64,000 nt of DNA from Paenibacillus sp. JZ16 (GCF_015326965.1 NZ_CP017659.1:3224001-3288000); one strand, 5' to 3'; shown: positions 1-9,656, counted from the stretch's first letter. Numbers and translations are program-made. The notes: generated from the letters alone by a model not told the origin.

Positions 1-1
1 T

Positions 2-3000
2 GAGGACGTTTTGATCGGCAAAGCCGGCGACCGGGACCTCTATACGTCCATCGCTGTTCCGAGCACGCCGCCAGCCAAGCCTATGCCGGTCATGATCTAC
101 ATTCACGGCGGAGGTTGGAATAAAGGCGACCGCAAAAACGCCCTCGGCAGCATCTGCAACTATGTCCTTAAACGCGGGTACATCGGCGTATCCTTAAGCT
201 ACCGCCTAACCCCCGAAGCGCCTTACCCGGCCCAAATTCAAGACGTGAAGCTGGCTATCCGGTATTTGCGCGCCCATGCCGAGCAGTACCACATCGATCC
301 GAGTCGCATCGGCGTTTGGGGAACTTCGGCGGGAGGGCATCTCGCTTCCCTCCTGGGAACGACCGGAGACCTGACCAAGGAGGATACGGTTACGCTGGAT
401 ACCGGAGATACGGTTCATCTGCCCGATATCGAAGGCGCAGGAGGCTGGCCGGAATACTCCACCAAGGTGCAGGCTGTGGTGGACTGGTACGGACCAGCCG
501 ATTTCACGACCGATTTTGCCGACCGCTACAGCTCGGTCACAAAGCTGCTCGGCGGGCATAACGCCCTGTCCGTTCCGATTGAAGCACGGCTTGCCATGCC
601 GGGAACGTATGCCACTCCTGATGATCCGCCGTTCTGGATCCGCCATGGAGATGCGGATGCCACCATTCCCTACACGGACAGTGTCACATTCGCAGATCAG
701 TTGACGGCCGCCGGAGTGCCGGTTGTGGATTTTGAGATCGTGCCCAGCCAGGGCCACGGTTTTACCGGAGAAGCCAAGGCAATCGCGGATGCCGAAGCTT
801 GGTCCTTCATGGATCAGCACGTAAAAAATTTGGACGTAACGACACCGATCCTCTACAAGGACGGCTACACGCCGCCTGATCCAACGAATCCTACAAATCC
901 AACCAATCCGACGGACCCGACCGAACCTACAGATCCCGATCCCTCTCCGGGCGTTCCCGTTGAGGTTGGCCGTTTGGGCCCTACAGACGATGCTCTGATC
1001 GACAGCTCCAAACCTGATACAAATATCAACTCGGCTACAGGCACAAGTTTCGGACTTCTCAGCGTTTCATCCGGTACAACCAACAAAAAAGTTGTCTATT
1101 TCAAATTCGATGCTTCCACCCTGAGCGATCCGGAATACCGCTACGAATTTCAGGTCGCTGCAAAAAAAGGCACCAGCAACACGGATCTAGAACTCTCCCT
1201 TTATGGAATCGAGGACACGGCTTGGAGCGAAAACGATCTTACCTGGAACAATGCGCCCGTGAACAGCCTCGATCCGACCGCTTATGTTGGATCGTTTACG
1301 GTAAAGGCCGAGAATAGCGGGCGTCCGGAGGTGTACAGCGTCGATGTGACGGACTATGTCCGCAGTCGTCTTGCGAATGGCAGCGTATCTTTTCTCCTTG
1401 CGGATGCGGCCCATACCGGTGTCAGCGTCAATATCTATACCAAGGAAGCCAACGGCTCCAGCAATCCAAGGCCTGTGTTGGTCGTAAGCGAGTTGGTGGA
1501 TTCCAGTCAGGATACGACGCCGCCGTCCTGGCCGGACGGAAGCCGTCTGTCCGTCAGCAGTATCGGCGAAGATTATGTGCACCTGGCATGGCCTTCGGCG
1601 GAAGACAACAAGTTGGTTGCGAAGTATAACGTTTATCAAAACGATGTCAAAGTAACGGAGTTGGGCACCGACATCACCCGCTATGAAACGGAAGGACTGT
1701 CTCCGCACACGGAGTACAGCTATAAGGTCGAGGCCGTGGATGCCGCCGGAAACGTCAGTCCGGTTCCGCTAACGTCATCAGTTACGACGCTTAGTGCTCC
1801 CTTAGCGCCTTGGCCTGTGGCCTCCGTCACGGCAAGCGGCAGCGACGGCAACATCGAGGATAATACCCTGGACCAGAATTTGTACACCCGCTGGTCTGCC
1901 GCCGGCGACGGTCCGTGGATCATGTACGATCTCGGCGAGGCCCGGGACATCGGTTACCTGGGCATTGCCTTCTATAAAGGGGACGTTCGCGCTACGGAGA
2001 TCGATATCGAAATCTCAGATGACGGCGTGACCTGGTCTCCCCTTTTCAACGGTTCGAGCAGCGGAACCACCACCGCGATGCAGCCTTTTAACGTTCCGGA
2101 CACGAGTGCACGTTACGTGAAGCTGACCGGGCGCGGAAATTCGGACGGCAGTGCCTATACGAGCCTGACGGAGGTCCATATCTATCCGCCTTTCGCTAAC
2201 GGGGATACGCCCGTGGCGATCATTCCGGATTTTGTGCCGCAGCCGCCGGAGGGTACCGTTCCTTTTACCGCTCCAGGGATGAAAAATGCGGACGGCAGCG
2301 ACCATCCGGTGCATCAGGCTTTTGTTGCTACCGGAAGGACGTTGAATGTGGTCGATTACGGGGCTGATCCTGCAGACGGCGGTTCGGACGATCGACCGGC
2401 AATTCAACGAGCAATAGATGAAGCAGTCCCGGGAGATGAGGTGTTTTTCCCGAACGGCGTGTATAACTTAAACAGCGCTCCCGATGGCCTGACCAATCTG
2501 ATACTGAAATCGGAGGTCAATTTACGGGGGGAAAGCCAGAACGGCGCGATCCTCAAGACCTCGCTGAACAAGGTCCGGAACAGCACGATGCTGAGATCCG
2601 TCAAGCAGCATGATCTGACCATCTCCAACCTGACGCTGACTTCCGCTTGGGAAGGTCAATATACGACCGATCACAGAATCAACAACCCGGATGCCGGCGG
2701 TCCGGACATGATGATCATTGCCGCTAATTATGGCGAGACGCCATCGTACAACATCACGATCGACGGCGTAACGATCGAAAAATTCAGCCGCATGGGCGTC
2801 CGCATCGAGAACAGCCATGATATCGTTGTCCGAAACACCACGTTCCGAAATGCTACGGACCTTGGACCGGGCGGTGCCGGGTACGGCGTATCCATTCAGG
2901 GCGTGCCGAAGGTCGACCGCAATGGGTTTGCTAATGATACCAGGTGGAATCTGGTCGAGGACTCTTCCTTCGAGGGGCCTTATCTGCGTCACGGCGCGCT

Positions 3001-3544
3001 CATACAGTATGTGGCCCATAACAACGTGATCCGGCGCAATGAATTCAACCAAGTCCGGTTAGATGCGATTGATCTGCATGGGGAACTGGAGTATTTTAAC
3101 GAGATTCATAATAACCTGATCACCGACATGCCGTATGGCGGCGGCATCGGCATCGGAAATACCGGGGGAACCGCACCGACCAATCACAGCAAATCCGGCC
3201 CGCAAAACTATATCCACGACAACACGATCCGCAATGCGCGGGAAGGCATCGTCGTATCAATGGGATCGCCGGATACCATTATTGAGAACAACCGGATCGA
3301 GAATACCGTCGACATTCCGGACGCCTCCGGTATCAACATTTTGAACGGGCCGGGCACAATCATCAAGGGCAACACAATCCGCCAGAACACCTCCGAGCAT
3401 TATTGGGGCATCCTGCTTGAGCACGACAACGGGGAATCGGCGAGAACTTTACGGCAGCTCCTGGCGTCACGTATAGCGATCTCACCGTGGGTTTGGAGTA
3501 CAGTACGACCGCCCCCACAAATGGAGACGTTATTGCAGCCTTAG
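2..3544 (+). CDS. Multidomain esterase / pectate-lyase-like beta-helix protein (5' partial, frameshifted near 3' end)
   Basis: The frame is open to the window edge, so the true start lies upstream. Counting residues from the TTG at position 11, the first ~275 residues are an alpha/beta hydrolase of the BD-FAE/esterase type: oxyanion motif HGGGW (32-36), nucleophile GTSAG (104-108), a late HGDAD and a catalytic-His motif GHGF. A Pro/Thr linker of (NPT/DPT) repeats follows at ~286-312, then a DNRLRE-type module (~315-500), a fibronectin-III module (~505-600), an F5/8 type C (discoidin) module (~605-735), and a right-handed beta-helix opening with the pectate-lyase-superfamily signature NVVDYGADPADGGSDDRPAI (~785 on). 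It probably acts outside the cell on acylated pectin or a similar polysaccharide. The last ~40 residues are out of frame: restoring one base in the G-run at 3431-3434 joins this ORF to the one ending at 4107. Domain names are family knowledge; the substrate is inference. Confidence 0.8.
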   Translation, partial: EDVLIGKAGDRDLYTSIAVPSTPPAKPMPVMIYIHGGGWNKGDRKNALGSICNYVLKRGYIGVSLSYRLTPEAPYPAQIQDVKLAIRYLRAHAEQYHIDPSRIGVWGTSAGGHLASLLGTTGDLTKEDTVTLDTGDTVHLPDIEGAGGWPEYSTKVQAVVDWYGPADFTTDFADRYSSVTKLLGGHNALSVPIEARLAMPGTYATPDDPPFWIRHGDADATIPYTDSVTFADQLTAAGVPVVDFEIVPSQGHGFTGEAKAIADAEAWSFMDQHVKNLDVTTPILYKDGYTPPDPTNPTNPTNPTDPTEPTDPDPSPGVPVEVGRLGPTDDALIDSSKPDTNINSATGTSFGLLSVSSGTTNKKVVYFKFDASTLSDPEYRYEFQVAAKKGTSNTDLELSLYGIEDTAWSENDLTWNNAPVNSLDPTAYVGSFTVKAENSGRPEVYSVDVTDYVRSRLANGSVSFLLADAAHTGVSVNIYTKEANGSSNPRPVLVVSELVDSSQDTTPPSWPDGSRLSVSSIGEDYVHLAWPSAEDNKLVAKYNVYQNDVKVTELGTDITRYETEGLSPHTEYSYKVEAVDAAGNVSPVPLTSSVTTLSAPLAPWPVASVTASGSDGNIEDNTLDQNLYTRWSAAGDGPWIMYDLGEARDIGYLGIAFYKGDVRATEIDIEISDDGVTWSPLFNGSSSGTTTAMQPFNVPDTSARYVKLTGRGNSDGSAYTSLTEVHIYPPFANGDTPVAIIPDFVPQPPEGTVPFTAPGMKNADGSDHPVHQAFVATGRTLNVVDYGADPADGGSDDRPAIQRAIDEAVPGDEVFFPNGVYNLNSAPDGLTNLILKSEVNLRGESQNGAILKTSLNKVRNSTMLRSVKQHDLTISNLTLTSAWEGQYTTDHRINNPDAGGPDMMIIAANYGETPSYNITIDGVTIEKFSRMGVRIENSHDIVVRNTTFRNATDLGPGGAGYGVSIQGVPKVDRNGFANDTRWNLVEDSSFEGPYLRHGALIQYVAHNNVIRRNEFNQVRLDAIDLHGELEYFNEIHNNLITDMPYGGGIGIGNTGGTAPTNHSKSGPQNYIHDNTIRNAREGIVVSMGSPDTIIENNRIENTVDIPDASGINILNGPGTIIKGNTIRQNTSEHYWGILLEHDNGESARTLRQLLASRIAISPWVWSTVRPPPQMETLLQP

Positions 3545-4107
3545 TCTCGAATAGTCCAATTACCGTCATCAATAACGGTGGATCTCCAACTTACAAATTT
3601 ACCGAGAATGGTTCATTTACCTTCGAATATGAGGATGCAGACGGCAACCAAGGTACGATAACGGCAACCGTATCGAACATCGATAAAGTCGCCCCGGTAC
3701 TGAAGGTTACACTATCTCCATCATTGCTGAAATCGCCAAACCGCAAAATGGTCGATATTCACGCTGACCTGGAATCTAGCGATGAAGGCTCTGGCGTTGC
3801 ATCAGTCGTGCTTACCTCTATTACCGTGGAGAGTGCGGGCGGCAAGGGGCATAGCAAAGATATCCAGGAGAATTTGAACGGGAGAGATAAGGAAACCGGT
3901 AAAAGTGAAAGCAAAAACAATCGAGGCGATGGTGGCGACCGGGGACCGGATATACAAGATGCCGAGTTCGGTACCTATTATACCCATTTCCGGCTGCGGG
4001 CCGAGAAATCGGAGCGTGGCCAAAGCCGAATCTACACCGTGACTTATACCGTGACGGACCATGTGGGGAATCAAGCGCAGGCAGCAGGGACGGTGAAGGT
4101 GAAGTGA
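3487..4107 (+). pseudogene. Out-of-frame C-terminal part of the beta-helix protein
   Basis: This frame continues the upstream multidomain protein after an apparent one-base loss at the G-run 3431-3434. Read from there it runs ENFTAAPGVTYSDLTV and then a bacterial Ig-like repeat (EYSTTAPTNGDV to VSNIDKVAPV). It ends in a module containing SPNRKMVDIHADLESSDEGS and IYTVTYTVTDHVGNQ, a tail known from Paenibacillus secreted polysaccharide-active proteins. It has no ribosome site or export signal of its own, so it is not an independent gene. With the base restored, the combined protein would be about 1,365 residues from the window edge. Confidence 0.7.
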
Positions 4108-4441
4108 GCTGAGTTGTATGTTAAGGAACTCACGAGGAGGAGCATGTTATTCTACGTTTACGTAGTGAATTATTATTAAGGTGAATGCACGGACAGGAAT
4201 TCATCGAACAGTCAAGCATGAAATTCGTCGGAAGGGTAAGGAATGTTCGAATTCACTAATATCAAACGATTCCGGGAAATGAATAACCGAATCTGCTAGT
4301 AAAACACTAACTGATATATATATCCCCATACAACAAAAGCTGCCCATACCGCTCTAACGGTTGGGCAGCTTTATTGTTCAAAATAACGCTTCATTATATA
4401 GATGTGACCTGAGAGAGCAGCTTGCACGTTATATTCTCGAT
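4108..4441. other. Intergenic stretch with a bidirectional terminator
   Basis: 334 bases between the beta-helix gene and the lysin gene, which converge on it. An AGGAGGAGC followed by ATG (4144) opens only 11 codons and I do not call it a gene. The only clear element is the hairpin at 4337-4371. Confidence 0.5.
4337..4371. terminator. Bidirectional intrinsic terminator
   Basis: Stem AAGCTGCCCA / TGGGCAGCTT around a 15-base loop. The minus-strand copy runs into TTTTGTTG, which suits the end of the tail/lysis operon. The plus copy runs into TTATTGTT for the gene ending at 4107. Confidence 0.75.
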
Positions 4442-5227
4442 TCACTTACTTGGTCTATCGAAAAAACCCAAACGGTGCAGCACGGTCATGATTCGATAAA
4501 AATCAAAACTGCCCTCAGGATCATGCAATACTTCTGCCTGCTGTGCAGCTTGTACTGCCGGTTCTGCCCAAGCTGGAACTTTAGCCGGTTTCACTGTCTC
4601 TACGGCCTTGAGCCTTGTGTTCAACTGCTTCATGGCATTGCTCTGCTCCTCTAACAATTTTATAGCAGAAGCATATTGCTTACTAAGCTGCTGCATCTGT
4701 TCTTGTGTTTTTTGCAGCTCGGCCGTCAATTGTTCAATTTTCATGCGTTCCTCCTCCTCTGGATTAAGCAAATCATATTGATGGAGCAAATTCTGCTCCA
4801 TTAAGGCGATGAGTTTTTTCGGATAATTGGGGTCTGTGGCATAGCCCCCTCTCCAAATCTCCGTCGCCGCCGTTTTATAATCCGCCCACAATACACCATG
4901 GTAACGCTGTGGCTTATCTCGCGTGCCGTTTAGGATCAGTTGGGTATGATCGGCAACCGATTCATGCCAGTTGTTGTACTTACGAAACTGGGCTTGGGTC
5001 GTATAGGGCGTCTGCCCCCTGTATTCGGTTGTCTGCATGGTGACGCTTCCCGCCGGACCGTTTCCTTTGATGCCAAACAGATTGTTCGCTTTTTGCGTTA
5101 GACCGCTCATTCCCCAATTGGATTCCAAAATTGCCTGAGCGAGCGTAAGCGAAGCAGGCACCCCGTACTGGCGCATATCCTGGGTGGCTATAGGTGCCAG
5201 CTTGGCTATAAATTCAGAGGGTTTCAT
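4442..5227 (-). CDS. Endo-beta-N-acetylglucosaminidase endolysin of the tail locus
   Basis: 261 residues from the ATG at 5227, which has AAAGGAGGAG just upstream; the longer frame before it has no coding character. Residues ~1-165 form a glucosaminidase domain (FlgJ/LytD type) with ASLTLAQAILESNWG carrying the catalytic Glu, followed by ANNLFGIKG and YATDPNYPKKL. Then comes a coiled coil (~170-215, rich in Q/E/K) and a C-terminal domain PAWAEPAVQAAQQAEVL...GSFDFYRIMTVLHRLG, seen in Paenibacillus phage lysins. It cleaves the glycan of peptidoglycan and, with the holin, would release tail particles by lysis. It overlaps the holin gene by 14 bases, so the two are translationally coupled. It is the last gene of the operon and the only lysin for both tail modules. 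Confidence 0.88.
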   Translation of the reverse strand: MKPSEFIAKLAPIATQDMRQYGVPASLTLAQAILESNWGMSGLTQKANNLFGIKGNGPAGSVTMQTTEYRGQTPYTTQAQFRKYNNWHESVADHTQLILNGTRDKPQRYHGVLWADYKTAATEIWRGGYATDPNYPKKLIALMEQNLLHQYDLLNPEEEERMKIEQLTAELQKTQEQMQQLSKQYASAIKLLEEQSNAMKQLNTRLKAVETVKPAKVPAWAEPAVQAAQQAEVLHDPEGSFDFYRIMTVLHRLGFFDRPSK

Positions 5228-5666
5228 CCTTTTTCTCCTCCTTTCGTGCGGTTGGCTTATCCCCTTCTTCGGATTTGATCTGGAATACCTGTACCACATT
5301 ACGCAGGGACTGGGGGATCGGTACCCCCATTCTTCCCACGTTCTCAATAATAGACAGCAGCTCATTCGCGAGATAGAAGAAGATCACCGTATTCTGAAAA
5401 TAATTCATCTCTCCCAGCACCCGGTCCACCAGATGCATCAGGGCGATGATGAGAAAAATGGTCATTTTGCGTGCAATTCCAGTATAACCAATACGGCTGC
5501 GCAGCTCGCCGTTCATCCAGGCCGCGCCCCATCCGGTCAACCAATCGATCACCACGAACCACAACAACAGATGCAGCGGCAGCGACCATCCGCCCCAGAC
5601 GTACCCTGTCACGGCCCCCGTCCCCGCCACCAGCATCTTAAACAGCTGACCGATGTGCTCATACAT
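5214..5666 (-). CDS. Holin, phage_holin_4 (toxin secretion/lysis) family
   Basis: 150 residues with three or four hydrophobic segments: around LHLLLWFVVIDWLTGWGAAW, KMTIFLIIALMHLVDRVLG and TVIFFYLANELLSIIENVG. DWLTG and YFYLANE-like spacing are typical of the family. The tail is charged (KSEEGDKPTARKEEKKDETL). It should permeabilise the membrane at a set time so that the downstream glucosaminidase reaches the wall. Its stop overlaps the lysin start. AAAGGAGGAAGT precedes the ATG. A strong hairpin (5697-5720) lies directly upstream, between the fibre region and the lysis pair. Confidence 0.88.
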   Translation of the reverse strand: MYEHIGQLFKMLVAGTGAVTGYVWGGWSLPLHLLLWFVVIDWLTGWGAAWMNGELRSRIGYTGIARKMTIFLIIALMHLVDRVLGEMNYFQNTVIFFYLANELLSIIENVGRMGVPIPQSLRNVVQVFQIKSEEGDKPTARKEEKKDETL

Positions 5667-5696
5667 AATACTTCCTCCTTTATAATGGTTTTGAAA

Positions 5697-5720
5697 AAGC
5701 CCTCGGGGAGCCGAGGGCTT
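5697..5720 (-). terminator. Internal intrinsic terminator before the lysis genes
   Basis: Stem AAGCCCTCGG / CCGAGGGCTT with a four-base loop, followed on the minus strand by TTTTT. It sits between the last structural genes of module D and the holin, so it may set the ratio of lysis to structural transcripts. Confidence 0.7.
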
Positions 5721-5945
5721 GGATTGAAGTTATTACTAGTTGCTTTAAGCAAGAGATAAACCTTTTTAGCATGTACATCACTTCGCCTGCGGATCATGCT
5801 TACGATCGCTGTTGCCCCCGGATTTTCCTGAGAACTTATGGATAGGGTTAAAATCCGTGGACAAAGGCGACCGCTTCGCTTCTCCAGCATGATTCCGCCT
5901 TCTCCGTTGAAGCTTCTTTTCATGTAAGGCCATTCTAAGCAGCGT

Positions 5946-6029
5946 TTAGTATGCCTCGCCAGTGATGATTTCATATTCTTCGGAAGTGATCACCCCTTGC
6001 TCCGACTGGGAATAAAAAAGGGACGACAC
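5946..6029 (-). pseudogene. XkdX-like C-terminal remnant
   Basis: The minus-strand frame ending at 5946 reads ...SLFYSQSEQGVITSEEYEIITGEAY, which resembles the C-terminus of the short XkdX family (pattern G-x-I-T-x-E-E-Y-x-x-I-T-G). XkdX normally sits just after the fibre gene, as here. No ATG or ribosome site precedes it; only a GTG at 6029 is available. I take it as a decayed or miscalled small gene. Confidence 0.4.
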
Positions 6030-6182
6030 TTGAAAAGGTTGATTCAGGGATATAGGGGGCCCCCCTACACCTCTACTCCGTTGGGATCCATCCAGTCAGC
6101 CTTACCCTTATAGTATATTCTGTGGACAACGCGACATCTGCACTCTCAACATTGCATAAAATATACATTGTATTACATCGAT

Positions 6183-9110
6183 TTATCCTAAAATAAATTT
6201 CCCATCCATGAATATTTTCCATTTACTGTCTGTCGGAGGTGTTGTCCCCGGCTCTAATTCAATAACTAGGGATACTGGACCGGAAGTATCAAAATTATCA
6301 GGAATAGTTGTTGTTATAACTCCGCCTGATGTCTCCGTGCTAGCGTACGAGAAATAACATCTTTTATATTCTAGATCGAATTGTAGAGACAATAAATATA
6401 GAGTGGGACCTCTAGACCAATAGCCCGGTCCGGATGAGGCTATTATATGCAAAAGACCGTTTTTATCTCTTAAATGCCATTTACAGCCGAGCATCAATGT
6501 GCCGCCAGTCACTATCGTAATGTAGGATGCCCCGGCTTGGTCTTTTTGCGTCTTTTTAGGTATAAAAAAGATATTGGATAAACCCGCATCGAATGTATAG
6601 ATCTTTTCTACTTTTGTCGATCCAGCAGGAACATATGAGTATGGGTACTCAAAAGCAGTAGTAAAACCCTCTACTTCCATCCCTTTGTTAGATCTTACTT
6701 TCTCCGCAAGTGTAGCCCAGCTATCGTTGATGGAAGCACCGCCCAAACTGGCGTTAATGGCTTCCACCATAACATTTTTAGCATTAACGCCAGATTGAAA
6801 AGCTTTATTCGCTGCCTCTAAAGAGACGGATATAGCGGTCGCATTCTGCTGGACGGCGTCGGTCAGCTCTTGGAGCATGGCCTTTTCGTTAGCTGCGTAG
6901 GTTCCGGTGAATGGAACGATAGACGATTTGTCGAGCATTAGGTAGTTGACGGAATAGGCTGCTGATGGATCGTAATTAGAAACTGTTGTATACGCATATC
7001 CCATTCCATTGACTAATGATGAATTCGGAGAAGTTCGCAAGATCCATCTGTCGTCTCTCTTCCCATTCATGAAGATAGCCGCTATACGAGCAACCTTATT
7101 TGATAGGAATGATAATGTCTGCCCAGTCCCCGAACTGTCATTTATCCGCACGTACCCGTCCGCATAAACAGAAGGATTCGCTCTCTCCCGAGTTACAAAC
7201 CCCGTTCCAACTTCGATCAGGTTATCGCCTTCGTTAAACGTAAACATGCCCTCGGAAATGATAGGCTCAATCGTTGGCGTTACGAGTTGGTATATGAGTT
7301 GGTATGGTTGCCATGCGGTATTTATCGTACGGGTAGTGGGCAATGTTGTTGTCCAAGCCCCGGATTGAACGCCCGTCGAGGAGGTTGGATCTAATTGTAC
7401 CCATGCTTTTGTTCCAGTTCCATTGTACGGAGGGATTGGAACGGTGTCCCCTTGCTCATATGGAAACATCCTCCAGCCCATAAAATACGCCTTAATCTCG
7501 TCAGGCGTCGGCGTGTAGTTGTCGCCCCATCCGCTGTCTGTGTTAGGGATACTTAGCCCAAGGGCAGCACTACCCGTTGTTGTCCAATTAATTGTACTGA
7601 ATTGGTCAAAATTACCGGGAAGAGTCGGCCCTCCAGCTATTAACGATTTCCCATCGTATTTAATTAGGTATGGAAGGACCCCTATATTTCGGTCTAGAGG
7701 CGCTATATAAGAAGTTATACTTTTTGCTCCAGCATAGGATGTGTAGTGTACATACGATATGTTGCCATCAAAAACAACTTTCTTCCACTTTGCCAGCTTG
7801 AAATACTGCCCGTCCTTTTCGAACACTTCGTCAGCATTCACACCTGTTAACGGATCGGCGTATAAGTCCGTTTGTAGTACGAGCATGGCGTCTTCGCGTG
7901 GTTTGAACGGTTTTGGAGTGGAACCGATATTAAGCATAATATCTTCAACAACATAATCACCAATTTCGGCATTTTCTGGTATTACAATACGAACCTGCAT
8001 TGTTCTAATATTTGCTGGAGTAGAAAATGTGTCTGTTCCAATACCTGATCCATTGATGGCGGTTCCGGCTATGTCCAGTACCGACCGCCCATTTTCGTCG
8101 TACCCCATTACATCAACATACACACCATCATATCTTTCTACACCATTTCGAGATATTTTCGCCTTGAGTGTATAGATAGTATTTGGTATAGCAGAGACGA
8201 GATTAGAACTATACTGCACTACCGTTGATCCCGTTGCTTTAATTAAAGCAGAATAGGCTGACATTATGTTTGTAGAACTACCGACAGTACCCTCAAATAG
8301 TGAAGGAGTTAAATTCTCCCCGTACCGGATAGCATACGGATTTCGGACAGGCTGAACGCTATCAACGTATGGGTATTTGTCGGCGACCTGTTCCGGTGTC
8401 ATGCTTGCGAGGTCAGCATATTCCTCGGCCGATACCTCGTATATCCGAGCTGCATCAAAGTAGGCAATGATCGCCGATGATCCCGATCCTTTTAATGCTA
8501 AGTCAGCGTTAGACGTGGTATCAGCTGTAGGGCTGTAAAATGCAACAGAAGGTTTAAAGGTTGTCGAAGTTACATTATTACCGATAGCCCCGACTCCGGA
8601 AAGATGGATTCTAGCATACTCGGCATTCTCTATCCGTGCATCAACAATAAGAACATATTTTTTGTTAGCGTAGAATTTCACATTAGGAATGAATGCAGCT
8701 CCGCTCGAAAATCCTTGCGCAACTGTTACTTTCAGTGCTGTTCCTTGGCTATATTGGCTATTATTAAGTGCAAGTGTTACCTGGTAAGGGGAAATGCCGT
8801 TTAAAGAATCACAAGACCCATCCCGCCCCAACAAATTCACCAACGTCCGCCCTTTAATCCCACTTAACTTAAAAGGAGCACTCCGCTCCGAATTCACGAT
8901 CTGAAGCCCCGGCTGCAGCACGACTTCGCGGCGTTCTTCGGTATCCAGACGCTTTTCCAGTGCACCTATGGCCACACTGCTTTCACCCGCGAACCGATCT
9001 ACGGCATCTGCGTTCTGATCAATATACTTCTCCAGATCGAAATACGTCGTGGACGGCGAGGTTCGATCAATTTTGTTCAACCCGATATTCGGTGTAACCG
9101 GATTCGTCAT
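6183..9110 (-). CDS. Tail fibre / receptor-binding protein of module D
   Basis: 975 residues. The N-terminus (MTNPVTPNIGLNKIDRTSPS...YFDLEKYIDQNADAVDRF) matches the start of the module P fibre (TPNLGLLKKDP...FNIETMLNENWDKVDEAV); this would be the baseplate-attachment part. A coiled stretch (KRLDTEERREVVLQ) follows. Long beta-rich, jelly-roll-like segments with the pattern ENLTPSLFEGT...VVEDIMLNIGSTPKPFKPRED make up the middle. A second helical region (QELTDAVQQNATAISVSLEAANKAFQ) precedes a compact C-terminal ~140 residues, likely the receptor-binding tip. The ATG directly abuts the stop of the XkdU-like gene, with GGGAGGAGGAG just upstream inside that gene. It determines which cells the particle binds; the target is unknown. 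It shares no obvious C-terminal sequence with the 461-residue fibre of module P. Confidence 0.82.
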   Translation of the reverse strand: MTNPVTPNIGLNKIDRTSPSTTYFDLEKYIDQNADAVDRFAGESSVAIGALEKRLDTEERREVVLQPGLQIVNSERSAPFKLSGIKGRTLVNLLGRDGSCDSLNGISPYQVTLALNNSQYSQGTALKVTVAQGFSSGAAFIPNVKFYANKKYVLIVDARIENAEYARIHLSGVGAIGNNVTSTTFKPSVAFYSPTADTTSNADLALKGSGSSAIIAYFDAARIYEVSAEEYADLASMTPEQVADKYPYVDSVQPVRNPYAIRYGENLTPSLFEGTVGSSTNIMSAYSALIKATGSTVVQYSSNLVSAIPNTIYTLKAKISRNGVERYDGVYVDVMGYDENGRSVLDIAGTAINGSGIGTDTFSTPANIRTMQVRIVIPENAEIGDYVVEDIMLNIGSTPKPFKPREDAMLVLQTDLYADPLTGVNADEVFEKDGQYFKLAKWKKVVFDGNISYVHYTSYAGAKSITSYIAPLDRNIGVLPYLIKYDGKSLIAGGPTLPGNFDQFSTINWTTTGSAALGLSIPNTDSGWGDNYTPTPDEIKAYFMGWRMFPYEQGDTVPIPPYNGTGTKAWVQLDPTSSTGVQSGAWTTTLPTTRTINTAWQPYQLIYQLVTPTIEPIISEGMFTFNEGDNLIEVGTGFVTRERANPSVYADGYVRINDSSGTGQTLSFLSNKVARIAAIFMNGKRDDRWILRTSPNSSLVNGMGYAYTTVSNYDPSAAYSVNYLMLDKSSIVPFTGTYAANEKAMLQELTDAVQQNATAISVSLEAANKAFQSGVNAKNVMVEAINASLGGASINDSWATLAEKVRSNKGMEVEGFTTAFEYPYSYVPAGSTKVEKIYTFDAGLSNIFFIPKKTQKDQAGASYITIVTGGTLMLGCKWHLRDKNGLLHIIASSGPGYWSRGPTLYLLSLQFDLEYKRCYFSYASTETSGGVITTTIPDNFDTSGPVSLVIELEPGTTPPTDSKWKIFMDGKFILG

Positions 9111-9656
9111 TTAGGCTCCTCCTCCCAACAATCTGTCTTGTGTTGTTGCTGATATTTCCTCAAACGTCATGCCCTCCACTTCAGCGATGGTGAGATAACG
9201 CAGTGCATAATCGACCGCAATATGCGCTGGTTTGATCTCCTCAATGGCTGATTTCAAATCGCTTAAATTCGGCGGGATGCCCAGCGTATCTCTAAAATGA
9301 ATCGTCACTTTATACTCCGCTGGCTGGACGGATACCTCGATGCTGCCCCGCTCATAGGCTTGCGCCACATTTTTGAGCATGCTGGCAGACACTTTGCCGC
9401 TTCCCCGCATCTTCGAGATGATAACCGAACGCCGCTGCTCGATCGGCTTGGAGAGGTTCACCGGAATGTTCAAGTCCTGCTCGAACCGGGATAGCGCCCA
9501 CGTAGCGGTTTCGGGATAATACTGGTCCAACTGATCCTCCAGTTCCTGCGCCAGCTTGTCAAGCTCTGCCCCTTCGGCTCCGGCAATGGCTTTCATTTCT
9601 CGAACATCATGATAAAAGGACGGCAAGTAACCCAGCCAAGCTTCAGCTTTACTCAT
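9111..9656 (-). CDS. XkdU/YmfQ-like baseplate protein (DUF2313), module D
   Basis: 181 residues. YLPSFY near the start, ELDKLAQELEDQLDQYYPETATWALSRFEQDLNIP, KPIEQRRSVIISKMRGSGKVS and TLGIPPNLSDLKSAIEEIKPAHI are the conserved blocks of the DUF2313 (XkdU, gp48) family, which links the baseplate wedge to the fibre. It aligns over its whole length with the module P copy at 20109. The start overlaps the end of the baseplate J gene (ATGA type) and its stop abuts the fibre start. Confidence 0.88.
   Translation of the reverse strand: MSKAEAWLGYLPSFYHDVREMKAIAGAEGAELDKLAQELEDQLDQYYPETATWALSRFEQDLNIPVNLSKPIEQRRSVIISKMRGSGKVSASMLKNVAQAYERGSIEVSVQPAEYKVTIHFRDTLGIPPNLSDLKSAIEEIKPAHIAVDYALRYLTIAEVEGMTFEEISATTQDRLLGGGA

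Larger units (their letters stand above)
5667..6182. other. Stretch between fibre and holin with gene remnants
   Basis: 516 bases without an intact gene. On the minus strand it holds a terminator hairpin (5697-5720), a degraded XkdX-like reading frame (about 5946-6029) and a G/C block GGGGGGCCCCC. A 31-codon frame from an ATG near 6160 (MYILCNVESADV...) lacks a ribosome site, and I do not call it. The 121-codon ORF at 5609-5974 overlaps the holin and resembles nothing. Confidence 0.45.

Noticed and set aside
206..820. 204-codon ORF on the minus strand
   Set aside because: Antisense to the esterase domain, with no family pattern.
4144..4179. 11-codon ORF after AGGAGGAGC
   Set aside because: Too short, and nothing else supports it.
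5609..5974. 121-codon ORF overlapping the holin gene
   Set aside because: It crosses a terminator hairpin and the holin start, has a Cys/Trp/Arg-rich end unlike a real protein, and no ribosome site.
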